The notes beneath the pieces are model-generated. The model saw only the letters and a program-made list of their open reading frames with translations, ran no database searches and had not been told where the DNA came from. Positions 44,634 to 54,885 of a DNA stretch of 64,000 nt are shown here, piece after piece. Source of the DNA: G963664835 sp965220775 (GTDB lineage Bacteria > Chloroflexota > UBA6077 > FW602-bin22 > JBCLEL01); NCBI GenBank assembly GCA_965220775.1, contig OZ244845.1, forward strand, positions 3,224,001-3,288,000, read 5' to 3'. Numbering within the stretch: position 1 is the first letter of the stretch; every line of letters starts with the position of its first letter. The position numbers and the translations under genes were made by a program.

Positions 44634-46159
44634 TTGGCCGGGTCACCTATCGGATTGCGCCTGCCTTGGGTGCCTTGGGCGTACTATCGCTCTTGGTGTC
44701 AGCCGGCATCTGGTTGGTGACCGGCAGGGCTGACCAGTGGGTGATCGCGCTCATCGTAGCCGGACTCGGGTTGACCGCCTTCTACGCGCTCGAACGGCCA
44801 CAACAGATCATTACATTCCTGGCCGCCCGCCAACTTCGGTATGGCACGAACACGACAGCGATGGCAATAGCCGCGATCGCCATCGTCATTCTGCTAAATA
44901 TGTTGGCGAGCCGGTACAGCTTACGGCTAGATATGACTGCCAATCGGATTCACTCTTTATCCGAGCAGACCCTGGTAATACTGCGACAGCTGGATCGTCC
45001 CGTTCGTATGATCGGCTTTCAACGGCCAGGCTCTCCAAGTCAGGAACGGCTGGAAGACTTGCTGGAAGAGTACCGTCGGCACAGCCCATTGATTTCCTTC
45101 GAATTGGTGGACCCAAACATCAATCCGGGACTGGCGCGGCAGTATGGAGTAGAACGGTATGACACAACGGTCGTCGAGGTGGGCGACAGGAGCGAGCTGG
45201 TCGTTGGTGCTGGAGAAGGAGACCTAAGCAGCACCATACTAAAGCTGTCGAGGTCTGAACCAAAATACGTATATTGGATCGCCGGACACGGCGGTCCCGA
45301 TCCTACCGACGCCGGCCCGTTCGGCGCCAGTGAAGCAAAGAAATTGATGGAAGCAGTCAATTTCGAGGTCATCCCTTTGAATCTAGCCTCAACTGGCAAG
45401 GTGCCCACCAAGGCAGATCTTGTTGTCCTGACCAACCCAAGCACCGGGATGCTCCAGGCCGAACAGACAGCGTTGATCGACTACATTCGAGATGGCGGTA
45501 GATTATTGCTGATGCTCGAACCGGGCGGCTTTGACGATATTGCTTTTCTAATGGACGAATTGGGGCTGCAGAGCAGGGAGGGCGTCGTGATAGATCCGTC
45601 GCAAAGTCTGCTCAACGATCCATATTCTCCGATTGTGACCCACTACCATCCGAGCCCGGTGACCAAGAACCTGCCGATGGTACTAATGCAAACCGCCGTC
45701 GAGATTTCACAAGCGGAAGGAACCAAGTCGGACTACGTAGTGTCAACGCTGGCCGAGACGACGGCAGACGCGTGGCTCGAAAGCAACCCTCGCCAACTGA
45801 GGTTCGACCCGGAGCAGGACGTGGCCGGACCGTTATCGGTCATTGCTTCGGTCGTAAGTCGACAACCAGTTGGCGACGGGCCGGAAAATAGTAAGAGTGC
45901 GTTGGTAATCGTGATCGGTGACGCAGATATTGTTACCAATCAGATGATACGCTTGGCCGGCAATCGTGATCTGCTTCTCAACTCCGTAAGCTGGCTTGGC
46001 GAAGAGGAAGATCTGCTAGGTCTGAGGTCTCGGCAAGCGCAGCCATCGCCACTCGTCATCAGCAACACCCAACTTAATCTCCTTTTTCTATTGAGTGTGC
46101 TCGTGATGCCGGCGGCTGTCTTGTTCGTGGGCGTCACTGTCGCCTGGAGACGGCGATAG
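44624..46159 (+). CDS. GldG-like ABC auxiliary protein
   Basis: A 511-residue protein with two membrane segments near the N-terminus, LDMTANRIHSLSEQTLVILRQL (the GldG/ABC_transp_aux start), a large extracytoplasmic domain with VLTNPSTGMLQAEQTALIDYI and GGRLLLMLEPGG, and one C-terminal helix before VAWRRR. Such proteins accompany GldF permeases; their biochemical role is not established. ATG at 44624, coupled to the permease. Confidence 0.85.
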   Translation: MAMIGRVTYRIAPALGALGVLSLLVSAGIWLVTGRADQWVIALIVAGLGLTAFYALERPQQIITFLAARQLRYGTNTTAMAIAAIAIVILLNMLASRYSLRLDMTANRIHSLSEQTLVILRQLDRPVRMIGFQRPGSPSQERLEDLLEEYRRHSPLISFELVDPNINPGLARQYGVERYDTTVVEVGDRSELVVGAGEGDLSSTILKLSRSEPKYVYWIAGHGGPDPTDAGPFGASEAKKLMEAVNFEVIPLNLASTGKVPTKADLVVLTNPSTGMLQAEQTALIDYIRDGGRLLLMLEPGGFDDIAFLMDELGLQSREGVVIDPSQSLLNDPYSPIVTHYHPSPVTKNLPMVLMQTAVEISQAEGTKSDYVVSTLAETTADAWLESNPRQLRFDPEQDVAGPLSVIASVVSRQPVGDGPENSKSALVIVIGDADIVTNQMIRLAGNRDLLLNSVSWLGEEEDLLGLRSRQAQPSPLVISNTQLNLLFLLSVLVMPAAVLFVGVTVAWRRR

Positions 46160-46162
46160 GAA

Positions 46163-46708
46163 TTGAATTTTCGCCTGACCATAGCCCTCGCACTGATCGC
46201 AATCGCGTTAGGAGCCACCGTATTACTCGCACCGGCCGGAGGCGACCCTCCAGCCCCACCCGATTCGGTTATTCATGTATTGAGCTTCGATGCGGATGAG
46301 GTCGCGTCTCTCGAGCTCGAAAACCATAAAGGAGACAGAGTGCTGGCAGAGAAGCAAGATTCGAATTGGATCGTCGTGTCGCCGGAAGAGTCACTTGGTG
46401 ACGGACGTCGACTGGAACCATTTTTGAGCCGAGTAGCCAGCCTGGTGGCCAAAGACAGCTTCCAGCCAGACGAACCCCTATCAGATTTCGGTCTGAACCC
46501 GCCAGTCTTGACCATCAGCATAAGAATGTCCGATGGCGTCAACCACCGTCTGCACATTGGCGCGAAGACCGTTGATCGCAGGTCAACTTATGGCACGACG
46601 AACGGACGAACAGAAGTTTTTCTTCTTCCGCATCTGATTGCAGACGACGCGATGCTACTGATTACAGAACCGCCTTACCTGGTGCCGGCTGCTACTGCTA
46701 CGCCCTAG
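46163..46708 (+). CDS. DUF4340-type protein, short form
   Basis: A 181-residue protein beginning with a signal-like helix (TIALALIAIALGATVLLAPAGG). DEVASLELENHKGDRVLAEK and LSDFGLNPPVLTISIRMSDGVNHRLHIG match the DUF4340 repeat that is found with GldG proteins. DUF4340 proteins are often 300 residues or more; this one has about one repeat. Starts 3 bp after the GldG stop. Its stop codon lies within the 8-bp target duplication of MITE copy B. Confidence 0.75.
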   Translation: MNFRLTIALALIAIALGATVLLAPAGGDPPAPPDSVIHVLSFDADEVASLELENHKGDRVLAEKQDSNWIVVSPEESLGDGRRLEPFLSRVASLVAKDSFQPDEPLSDFGLNPPVLTISIRMSDGVNHRLHIGAKTVDRRSTYGTTNGRTEVFLLPHLIADDAMLLITEPPYLVPAATATP

Positions 46709-46711
46709 CGC

Positions 46712-47233
46712 GCAACAGTTCAGTTTTGGGTGTATTTCTCTCCTCCATGCCCGTGAACTGAAAAGGCCGAGTCGCCATTCGGGTCCTCAGTCGGCGGTCA
46801 AGGCGTGATTTCCAACCTATCGATGTCAAATCCACGAGTCGGTCGACCTCATCCCCTCGCCTTGCGTAGTCTTCGACCTGGCCCCCTTCTCCTGGCCAGA
46901 GTTCGTCTCATAACTCTGTGTGAGGTACGAAATACGGCGGGACCTTCTCATCATGACCTAGTTAACGGTTCATTATTGATGAAATCGACCAAATACGAAG
47001 GTCGGAATTGCGCTTATCGCTGCCCTTTGGACTTGTGAGACAGCCTCTGGCCAGGAGAAGGGGGGTCTTTGTTGTGGGGGACACCCCCACATCCCCCGGC
47101 ATCCGCCTGAGGCGGACCGCCCTTGCAACCCTTTTCTGGCTTTCCCCGATGAGACGTCCTCGCCTGTGATAGACCCTCATTGGTGCGATATTACACCCAT
47201 ACGGAGCAGGTACACCTAAATCTGAACACTTAC
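46712..47233. repeat. MITE-like element, copy B
   Basis: 522 bp from GCAACAGTTCAG to CTGAACACTTAC, flanked by perfect 8-bp direct repeats CCTAGCGC (46704-46711 and 47234-47241). It inserted at the stop codon of the DUF4340-type gene without disrupting it. The body is nearly identical to copies A and C. Confidence 0.9.
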
Positions 47234-47322
47234 CCTAGCGCGCGACCCTTAAACCGTCTTGCAATACAAGGATAGAATAGACCGCAAACGTCGCGCGTCG
47301 ATCGGAGAGCGGGGATCATTCG

Positions 47323-47964
47323 ATGGATATCATATGGCTGGGCCACTCCTGTTTCCGGCTCAAGTCTCGTGAAGGGAGCATAATTGTCGATCCTTATCAC
47401 GAAGACTTGGGGCTTACTCTGGGAAAAGTGAGCGCCGACGTGGTGCTAGTCACCCATGATCACGCCGGCCATAACAACGCCAAAGTCGTTTCTGGCTTTC
47501 GCAAGATAGTTAGTGGGCCGGGCGAATACGAAGTACGCGACATAATGATTAACGGCATTCGCACGTACCACGACAATCAGAAAGGTGAATTGCGAGGCAA
47601 GAACACTACCTATTTGATCCGGATAGATGGTGTAGCCGTGTGCCACCTCGGCGATCTGGGACACATACTTAGCTCAAGCCAAGTGAATGAGATGGATGAA
47701 GTCGACGTACTTTTGGTGCCAGTCGGCGGCGAATCCACGATCGGCGCAGGTGAGGCCTCTGAGATCATAAGTCTCATCGACCCACGCATCGTTATTCCCA
47801 TGCACTATCAGTTTGACGGCATAAGGTCAGACCTTGACACATTGGATAGATTCCTTCGCGAAATGGGAGCCGCCGGAGCCCAGTCGGTGGCAAGGCTAGT
47901 CGTCAGCCATTCAAACCTTCCGGAAGACACTCAGATAATTCCGCTTGAACGCCGGCGGCAGTAG
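47323..47964 (+). CDS. MBL-fold metal-dependent hydrolase (UPF0173-like)
   Basis: A 213-residue protein with WLGHSCFRLKSREGSIIVDP, the intact metal motif VLVTHDHAGHNN, GEYEVRDIMINGI, HLGDLGH and VIPMHYQF. This is the Lactamase_B_3 family of small hydrolases with unknown physiological substrate. GGAGAG and a GATC run precede the ATG. It lies between MITE B and the trehalose synthase gene. Unlike the MBL protein at 20913 its active site is complete. Confidence 0.85.
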   Translation: MDIIWLGHSCFRLKSREGSIIVDPYHEDLGLTLGKVSADVVLVTHDHAGHNNAKVVSGFRKIVSGPGEYEVRDIMINGIRTYHDNQKGELRGKNTTYLIRIDGVAVCHLGDLGHILSSSQVNEMDEVDVLLVPVGGESTIGAGEASEIISLIDPRIVIPMHYQFDGIRSDLDTLDRFLREMGAAGAQSVARLVVSHSNLPEDTQIIPLERRRQ

Positions 47965-48087
47965 CGGAGCTCTGCTTATCCAAGGGCACGCACCCAATTT
48001 CGAATCCGACTAACTCCGCATAGTGCTATCCGTCGGAAAACGACCGGATGACACCGCAAGCCTAATACGAGGGGGTTGTCAGTTCCT

Positions 48088-51000
48088 ATGGGCAACACCG
48101 ATGCCTTCGCCGGCTCGCTATGGTACAAGGACGCAATAGTCTACGAGGTCCATGTACGGGCATTTTTCGATAGCGACGGCAACGGAATCGGTGATTTTGC
48201 CGGGCTTACCGCCAAGCTGGACTACATCCAGGATTTGGGGGTCACTGCCATCTGGCTATTACCATTTTACCCCTCACCACTGAAAGACGATGGCTACGAC
48301 ATATCCGACTATATGAACGTCCATCCGACCTACGGTACATTAGACGAATTCAAGAAATTTCTGCGTGAAGCCCACCGTAGAGGTCTACGCGTGATCACCG
48401 AGTTGGTGCTGAATCACACGTCAGACCAACATCCATGGTTCCAGCGAGCCCGCCGCGCACAACCCGGCAGCAAATGGCGCAATTTTTACGTCTGGAGCGA
48501 TCAACCGGACAAGTACAGCGAGGCTCGCATCATCTTTAGGGATGTCGAACATTCCAATTGGGCATGGGACCCGGAGGCCAAAGCCTACTATTGGCATCGC
48601 TTCTACAGTCACCAGCCAGACCTGAACTACGACAACCCTGCCGTTTTCGATGCGGTTTGCGGAGTTCTGGATTATTGGTTGGACCTCGGAGTCGACGGAT
48701 TCAGGCTGGACGCGGTGCCATATCTATGCGAGCGCGAAGGCACAAGCTGCGCGGACTTGCCCGAGACGCACGAGATATTGAAGAGACTCCGCCGGCACGT
48801 TGACGCCCGATTCAACGACCGAATGCTTTTGGCCGAGGCCAACCTCTGGCCGGAGGATGCAATATCCTACTTTGGCGAAGGGGACGAATGTCACATGGCC
48901 TTTCATTTCCCCTTGATGCCGCGCATATTCATGTCCATTTATATGGAAGAGTGTTTCCCCATACTCGACATAATAGATCAGACGCCACAAATCCCAGATA
49001 CTGGCCAATGGGCTCTCTTTCTCCGCAACCACGATGAACTCACTCTGGAGATGGTCACAGACGAAGAGCGGGACTATATGTACCGCGTGTATGCCCAGGA
49101 TCCCCAAGCACGAGTCAACCTTGGAATCCGGCGTCGTCTGAGCCCGCTGATGAGAAATAACCGCCGTCGCATCGAACTGATCAACGGACTGCTTTTCTCA
49201 CTGCCAGGCACCCCGGTCATCTACTATGGCGACGAAATAGGTATGGGCGACAACATATACTTGGGAGACCGCAACAGCGTCCGCACGCCGATGCAGTGGA
49301 GCGCTGATCGCAACGCCGGATTCTCGAAGGCCAACCCTCAGCAGTTGTACATGCCGGTCAACATCGATCCCGAGTATCGATTTGAAGCCGTGAACGTGGA
49401 AGCACAGCAGGGCAACCCGTCTTCGCTTCACTACTGGATCAAACGGGTAATAGGCATACGAAGAAGATTCAAGGCGTTTGGCCGAGGATCATTAGAGAGC
49501 CTGCACACGGACAATCGTCGAGTCCTCGCATTCATCCGCAAATACGAAAACGAAGTAATACTTATCATCGCCAATCTGTCGCGCTACAGCCAATATGCGC
49601 AACTCGACCTTTCGCAGTTCATTGGAAGGATTCCGTTAGAGCTGTTCGGACACATTCGATTTCCCGCTGTAGGAAGTTCTCCTTATCTGCTGACGCTGGG
49701 ACCTCAATCTTTCTATTGGTTCTCGCTGGAACAACCAAGAGTCGAGGAAGTGCGCTTGGGACAGACTCCTGTGGATGCACGCCAGCCGGTGATTTCCACA
49801 ACCGGATCCTGGGAAAGCGTATTTGGAGGTACCGCGAAGACCGCCCTAGAAGAGTCGTTGCCGGACTATCTGCAAGTGCGCCGATGGTTCGGTAGCAGAA
49901 TGCGGCAAATCGAATCCGCAACGCTGATAGACTCGGTGCCTATTCCCCACAATTCGTCAATGACGTATGTCGCACTGTTTCGGACCCGGTACGACGACGG
50001 CAGCCCCGAGACGTACGTGCTCACGATAGCTTTTGCGACTGGCGAGCAAGCGGCAGAAATCACCAAGGAGCACCCGCAGGCGGTAATAGCGCAACTGCAT
50101 ACCAGGGGAGACGATGGCCAAGAGATCCGGGGAATACTCTATAACGCGCTAAGGGACCCCGCTTTCACGCAAACACTCTTGGACGCGTTCGCAGAAGAGC
50201 GTGTATTCAGAGGGAATAGGAGTCAGATCGTGGTGTCAAAGACCACAGCCTTCGACCGGTCCCGCGGGCCAATGAACAACATTCTCGTGCCTACAATTTG
50301 GCAGGCTGCCGAGACCAACACTGCGGTTATCTACGACGACAAGTTGATCCTCAAACTCTTCCGGCGTCTCAGTGAAGGGGTGAGTCCTGACTTGGAGATC
50401 GGACTCTACCTCACGGAGGAGATTGGGTTCAGCCATTCGCCATCTGTAGCCGGAGCAATGGAGTACCGCTCAGATCAAGGTGACGAGGTGACGCTAGCGG
50501 TGTTGCACAGCTTCGTGCCAAATCAGAGCGACGCCTGGCAGTACACGCTCGACTACCTCACCGAATACTATGAACGCGCACTTACACATCAGCGCGAGGT
50601 TGTGGCTCTAAGGCTACCATCGAAATCGTTGCTCGCACTATCCGTGAACGACGCTCCGCAGTTCGCCGCGGAAACCGTTGGCGCCTATCTGGCGCTGGCG
50701 AAACTATTTGGCCAGCGAACGGCAGAGTTTCATCTTGCCCTCGCTTCGCCGACGGGGGATCCGAACTTCGCGCCGGAACCCTTCTCTGGGGCGTACAGAC
50801 GCTCTGCCTACCAATCGATGCGATCCACCACCAATAGGAGTCTGCGGCTTTTGGAAGGTCGTAAGAAACACCTTCCGGATGAAGTTCAGGAGGATGCCCG
50901 TAAGGTGCTCGGCTACGAGAGCCAAATAGAAGAGCGATTTCGGTCCATACTGGGTCGCGACCTAGCCGCATACCGCATTCGCTGCCACGGTGACTTTCAC

Positions 51001-51444
51001 CTTGGTCAGGTGCTTTACACCGGTAAAGACTTTTACGTAATCGACTTCGAAGGCGAGCCAGGCCGCTCACTGAGCGAACGACGGGCCAAAGGCTCGCCAC
51101 TGCGAGACGTAGCGGGTATGCTTCGGTCGTTTCACTACGCCGCGACATTTTCGCTCGCGGACTCTATTGAGAACGGATTGATCCGTCGGGAAGATCGTAG
51201 CTTACTGCAATCGTGGGCCCGATTCTGGCAGTTGTTGACCTCGGCCGAATACTTGAACTCGTACCTAGAAGTCGTCGGCGAATCTCACCTGCTACCGTCC
51301 TCGCAAGAAGACACTGAATTCCTTCTCAACATCTACACTTTGGAGAAAGCGGTATTCGAACTGGGGTTCGAGCTGCAAAATCGACCGGAACTGGCATGGA
51401 TTCCGCTTCAGAGCATCGTACAGATGATGGAAACTCCTAACTGA
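48088..51444 (+). CDS. treS: Trehalose synthase-maltokinase fusion (TreS-Pep2)
   Basis: 1,118 residues from ATG 48088; a TTG at 48076 is directly against GAGGGGG and less likely. N-terminal GH13 barrel (LWYKDAIVYEVHVRAFFDS...) with nucleophile Asp208, acid/base Glu250 and transition-state Asp316, about 540 residues. Then a maltokinase region (LPDYLQVRRWFGSR near residue 590) with the kinase-like catalytic HGD (967-969) and FYVIDFEGEP. It converts maltose and trehalose into each other and phosphorylates maltose with ATP, feeding the GlgE glucan pathway; no GlgE gene is in the window. Its stop lies 10 bp before MITE copy C. Confidence 0.93.
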   Translation: MGNTDAFAGSLWYKDAIVYEVHVRAFFDSDGNGIGDFAGLTAKLDYIQDLGVTAIWLLPFYPSPLKDDGYDISDYMNVHPTYGTLDEFKKFLREAHRRGLRVITELVLNHTSDQHPWFQRARRAQPGSKWRNFYVWSDQPDKYSEARIIFRDVEHSNWAWDPEAKAYYWHRFYSHQPDLNYDNPAVFDAVCGVLDYWLDLGVDGFRLDAVPYLCEREGTSCADLPETHEILKRLRRHVDARFNDRMLLAEANLWPEDAISYFGEGDECHMAFHFPLMPRIFMSIYMEECFPILDIIDQTPQIPDTGQWALFLRNHDELTLEMVTDEERDYMYRVYAQDPQARVNLGIRRRLSPLMRNNRRRIELINGLLFSLPGTPVIYYGDEIGMGDNIYLGDRNSVRTPMQWSADRNAGFSKANPQQLYMPVNIDPEYRFEAVNVEAQQGNPSSLHYWIKRVIGIRRRFKAFGRGSLESLHTDNRRVLAFIRKYENEVILIIANLSRYSQYAQLDLSQFIGRIPLELFGHIRFPAVGSSPYLLTLGPQSFYWFSLEQPRVEEVRLGQTPVDARQPVISTTGSWESVFGGTAKTALEESLPDYLQVRRWFGSRMRQIESATLIDSVPIPHNSSMTYVALFRTRYDDGSPETYVLTIAFATGEQAAEITKEHPQAVIAQLHTRGDDGQEIRGILYNALRDPAFTQTLLDAFAEERVFRGNRSQIVVSKTTAFDRSRGPMNNILVPTIWQAAETNTAVIYDDKLILKLFRRLSEGVSPDLEIGLYLTEEIGFSHSPSVAGAMEYRSDQGDEVTLAVLHSFVPNQSDAWQYTLDYLTEYYERALTHQREVVALRLPSKSLLALSVNDAPQFAAETVGAYLALAKLFGQRTAEFHLALASPTGDPNFAPEPFSGAYRRSAYQSMRSTTNRSLRLLEGRKKHLPDEVQEDARKVLGYESQIEERFRSILGRDLAAYRIRCHGDFHLGQVLYTGKDFYVIDFEGEPGRSLSERRAKGSPLRDVAGMLRSFHYAATFSLADSIENGLIRREDRSLLQSWARFWQLLTSAEYLNSYLEVVGESHLLPSSQEDTEFLLNIYTLEKAVFELGFELQNRPELAWIPLQSIVQMMETPN

Positions 51445-51454
51445 TGGAGAGCTT

Positions 51455-51987
51455 GTAACAGTTCAGTTTTGGGTGTATGTCTCTCCTCCATGCCCGTGAA
51501 CTGGATAGGTCGAGTCGCCATACGGGTCCTCAGTAGGCGGTCAAGGGGTGATTTCCAACCTATCGATGCCCCAAATCCACGAGCTGCTCGACCTCATCCC
51601 CTCGCCTTGCGTAGTCTTCGACCTGGCCCCCTTCTCCTGGCCAGAGTTCGTCTCATAACTCTGTGTGAGGTACGAAATACGGCGGGACCTTCTCATCATG
51701 ACCTAGTTAACGGTTCATTATTGATGAAATCGACCAAATACGAAGGTCGGAATTGCGCTTATCGCTGCCCTTTGGACTTGTGAGACAGCCTCTGGCCAGG
51801 AGAAGGGGGATCTTTGTTGTGGGGGACACCCCCTCATCCCCCGGCATCCGCCTGAGGCGGATCGCCCTTGCAACCCTTTCCTGGCTTTCGCCGATCAGAC
51901 ATCCTCGCCTGTGGTAGACCCTCATTGGTGCGATCCGCCTAGGCGGACGCCCTTACGGAGCAGGTACCCCTAAATCTGAACACTTAC
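51455..51987. repeat. MITE-like element, copy C
   Basis: 533 bp, from GTAACAGTTCAG to CTGAACACTTAC, flanked by perfect 8-bp repeats GAGAGCTT (51447-51454 and 51988-51995). Immediately downstream of treS and in the same orientation as copies A and B. Confidence 0.92.
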
Positions 51988-51995
51988 GAGAGCTT

Positions 51996-52265
51996 CCTTC
52001 TTGACCTGCTGTCGCATGAATCACCCATGCCGGTTGCGGCCGGCACACCGCGGTATGAAAATTGCGGGCGCTGGTTGATCGAAGAGTTCGAGCGTCTTCG
52101 GTGCCTCGAGACCGTGCCGGGATCCATTCATCCTCACCCCGTATCGGGGTACGGGGCATGCGTTCGCCTGAATGACTAGTGCGGGGAATAATGAGGAATT
52201 ACGACGGCGTACATGGCGGGATTCGCCGGCCGGCTAGTGCCCTCGGCTGGGGACAAGCCCCAGCC
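51996..52265. other. Intergenic region with two strong hairpins
   Basis: No gene. CCCCGTA/TACGGGG (52137-52156) and GGCTGGGG/CCCCAGCC (52245-52265, loop ACAAG) form hairpins; the second abuts the stop of the CNNM-type gene and may end its transcript, though no U tract follows. Confidence 0.5.
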
Positions 52266-53606
52266 CTACATTTCTCTGTGTCGACTATCGGCCGTAATTC
52301 GCACCAATGAGATTCTGAGCCCGTCGAGCTCGTCGACTCGCATGACAGTGCCATCCACCGTAGCCTGATCGCCAGTAATCGGACGCCGGCCGAGTTCGCC
52401 TAGCAGCAGACCGCCGATTGTATCGAACTCTTCAGAATCCAGATTCAACCCTAGCTGCTCGTTGACATCTTCTATGGCGAGCAAACCATCCACCAGGTAG
52501 ACACCGTCGGGACCGGCCTGTATCTCCGGCCGCTCCACGTCGAACTCATCGCGCATCTCTCCGACAACGTACCGCAATATATCGTCCAAAGTCACTAGGC
52601 CGGCCGTACCGCCGTATTCGTCAACAAGAATTGCCAGGTGGCTGCGACGGCTCCTCAACTCCGCGAGCAAATCCTCTACAACTAATGACTCCGGCAACAC
52701 GAGTGGTTCCCGCATTACCTCGGTAACCGGCGGCTGGAGCGGTCGGTGCCGCATCGCCCGCATCAGTCGTAGAACGTCACGAGCATGAACGATGCCAACT
52801 ATATTGTCGAGGTCGTCTTGGAAAACCGGATAGCGGTCGAATCCTTTGGTGCTAACCAAGGTGAAAAATTCGTCGGGAGAAACGTCTAGAGAAACGCAGA
52901 CCATCTCGGTACGCGGAACCATGATATGGTGCGCGCGCACTTCAGAAAGATCTAGCAATCGTTCGATCATGTCCTCTCCACGTTCGGACAATAGTCCAGC
53001 TTGCCGGCTAGCAATTACCATTAATTTCAGCTCTTCAACGGAATGCACCAAGTGGATTCCGGGCGCCGGCCTGATACCCATCAAGCGAAGTGTTAGGTTA
53101 CCCGATGTATTCAATAACCAAATGAAGGGCTTGAAGACCGTCAGAAACGCTTCGACTGGTCTGACCACGATCAGCGCGGTGCTCTCGGGTCGCTGCAAGG
53201 CGAGACTTTTTGGCGCAAGCTCGCCGAGTACTATGTGCAATGTAGTGATGAAAAGGAACGCGATAACAACGGCGATCGAGTGAGCCCCGACCGCGACAAC
53301 ATCCTCCGGCAGGATCAATCCGAGCACCGGAATGAGCAGAGACGCTACCGCCGGTTCACCGATCCAGAGCAGCGTTATGCTAGCCATAGTGATACCAAGC
53401 TGGGTTGCCGCGATGAATGGGTCGAGGTTGCCAACTGCGCGGAGAAGGGTAGGCCCTAATGGATGGCCTTCTTCGGCGAGCTGCTCCGCCCTCGTGCGTC
53501 GGACAGTCACAAGCGAGAACTCGGCAGCTACAAAGAACCCGTTAGCTAGAACCAACAACGTTACTGCTACAAGCCGAGCAGCAACAGATAAGGCAGGATC
53601 CTCCAT
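52266..53606 (-). CDS. CNNM/CorC-type membrane protein (DUF21, CBS pair, CorC_HlyC)
   Basis: 446 residues from ATG 53606, with GGGGGTGG nine bases upstream. Order: DUF21 membrane domain (about 1-190; FFVAAEFSLVTVRRTRAEQL, HIVLGELAPKSLALQ), two CBS motifs (about 200-330; VPRTEMVCVSLD, VDEYGGTAGLVTLDDIL) and the CorC_HlyC domain (about 345-430). Homologues move Mg2+ or regulate it; the old name haemolysin is misleading. A good promoter lies just upstream (53632-53661). Confidence 0.92.
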   Translation of the reverse strand: MEDPALSVAARLVAVTLLVLANGFFVAAEFSLVTVRRTRAEQLAEEGHPLGPTLLRAVGNLDPFIAATQLGITMASITLLWIGEPAVASLLIPVLGLILPEDVVAVGAHSIAVVIAFLFITTLHIVLGELAPKSLALQRPESTALIVVRPVEAFLTVFKPFIWLLNTSGNLTLRLMGIRPAPGIHLVHSVEELKLMVIASRQAGLLSERGEDMIERLLDLSEVRAHHIMVPRTEMVCVSLDVSPDEFFTLVSTKGFDRYPVFQDDLDNIVGIVHARDVLRLMRAMRHRPLQPPVTEVMREPLVLPESLVVEDLLAELRSRRSHLAILVDEYGGTAGLVTLDDILRYVVGEMRDEFDVERPEIQAGPDGVYLVDGLLAIEDVNEQLGLNLDSEEFDTIGGLLLGELGRRPITGDQATVDGTVMRVDELDGLRISLVRITADSRHREM

Positions 53607-53631
53607 CGAAGGTCTACCACCCCCTGCCAAG

Positions 53632-53661
53632 ACTATAATGTTGCCGTTTTCGGTCTGTCAA
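53632..53661 (-). promoter_or_regulatory. Sigma-70-like promoter of the CNNM-type gene
   Basis: Read on the minus strand: TTGACA (53656-53661) and TATAGT (53632-53637), 18 bp apart. The transcript would start near 53625, about 20 bp before the ATG at 53606, with the ribosome site within that short leader. Confidence 0.6.
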
Positions 53662-54066
53662 ACCAGTATCGAATGCCGTCTAACTGTCGAGGGAAGAGAC
53701 TAGACGCACGCGAGCATTAAGACAAGCGTCAGGCACAACGCACCTCGTGAAGATGAATCACGCTGGTCACTGCGAGACTGGCGAAATAATCCGCAACCGA
53801 GCCGTCGACCGCCAACCTAGTTATTGAGTATGTTCGACAAGAACAGTTATTCAACGGCGCGCCCTAAGGCGCTATACTCAATCTTGTGTCGCGCTTCCGG
53901 CACACGCGGACGACACGTCAAATGAATGACGTTCGTCTGATGATAGAGGGACTGGTCCAGGATTGCGAAGTAGGGCCGAGTCCTTCGGGCAGTTGAGGGT
54001 GTTTCAACATGAATTGTCCCTCTGATGCAAATGAAAGTTGACGCTTGAGTCGATTAGGGGATCACG
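53662..54066. other. Divergent intergenic region
   Basis: About 400 bp with no gene. It must hold the promoter for the plus-strand gene at 54067; no clear pair of boxes was found. Confidence 0.4.
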
Positions 54067-54480
54067 TTGGAAGAGGTTTTCTCCAGCAACATATTTGCGG
54101 CAGTACAAACATTCTACGACATAATCTTAATAATACTTTTCGTATTCGGTGTGATAACCGGGATACTAGCCACGAACCAGGGCAAGCGATTCTGGTTGTG
54201 GTTCTGGGTCGGCTTCTTGCTAGGACCGTTCGGCCTGTTTTTGACCTTGCGAGTGGTGGGTCTCCGTCCCCGCCCGCCGGCAGTGACGTGCCGGAGCTGT
54301 GGTATGTCGGTTCGGACGCGCGATTCCCGATGTCCAGAGTGCGGCAAACTGCTCGCGGGCCGCAAGAGCGATCCGGCGACCAGGCTGGGTCGCGAGGCAG
54401 CCGGAGCGGCGTTCCTCGTGCGTCGCGCGTTCAAAGCAGGACGCCGGCGGCGGCCCCGGGTACCGAAGAAGGACGACTAA
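54067..54480 (+). CDS. Small membrane protein with a C-terminal zinc ribbon, unknown function
   Basis: A 137-residue protein with two hydrophobic helices (about 15-35 and 45-65) followed by a two-CxxC zinc ribbon (CRSCGMSVRTRDSRCPECG, about 83-101) and a very basic tail. TTG start at 54067, just after GATCACG and without a strong ribosome site. A cytoplasmic ribbon bound to a membrane hairpin is likely. I do not recognise a named family. Confidence 0.6.
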   Translation: MEEVFSSNIFAAVQTFYDIILIILFVFGVITGILATNQGKRFWLWFWVGFLLGPFGLFLTLRVVGLRPRPPAVTCRSCGMSVRTRDSRCPECGKLLAGRKSDPATRLGREAAGAAFLVRRAFKAGRRRRPRVPKKDD

Positions 54481-54626
54481 TGGCAGGCTGGCCGTTGCCG
54501 ATCACTGTGTGAGTGATCATTACCTAACTTTGGCGCCTGACTCACGGTTGGATGCCGGCCTTGGAGGCTATGGTCGTATTTGCACCGTGCGGACTCTCCG
54601 AGTAAACCGGTCAGCTAGGACTTGGT

Positions 54627-54885
54627 GCAACAGTTCTGATCTGGGTGTATTTCTCTCCTCCATGCCCGTGAATTGGAAAGGCCGAGTCGCCATTCGGGAC
54701 CCCAGTCGGCGGTCAAGGGGTGATTTCCACCTCCACTATCTGGTCGCCCACATCCCATGTCAAGGGCTTCGCCCTTGCAACCCTTTCCTGGCTTTCGCCG
54801 ATCAGACGTCCTCGCCTGTGGTAGACCCTCATTGGTGCGATCTTACGCCCATACGGAGCAGGCACCCCTAAATCTGAACAGTTAC
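54627..54885. repeat. MITE-like element, copy D (internally deleted)
   Basis: 259 bp, from GCAACAGTTCTG to CTGAACAGTTAC, with flanks GACTTGGT (54619-54626) and GAATTGGT (54886-54893), 7/8 identical. It keeps both ends of the family but lacks about 260 bp of the interior. The interior deletion with preserved ends is typical of non-autonomous elements. Confidence 0.85.
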
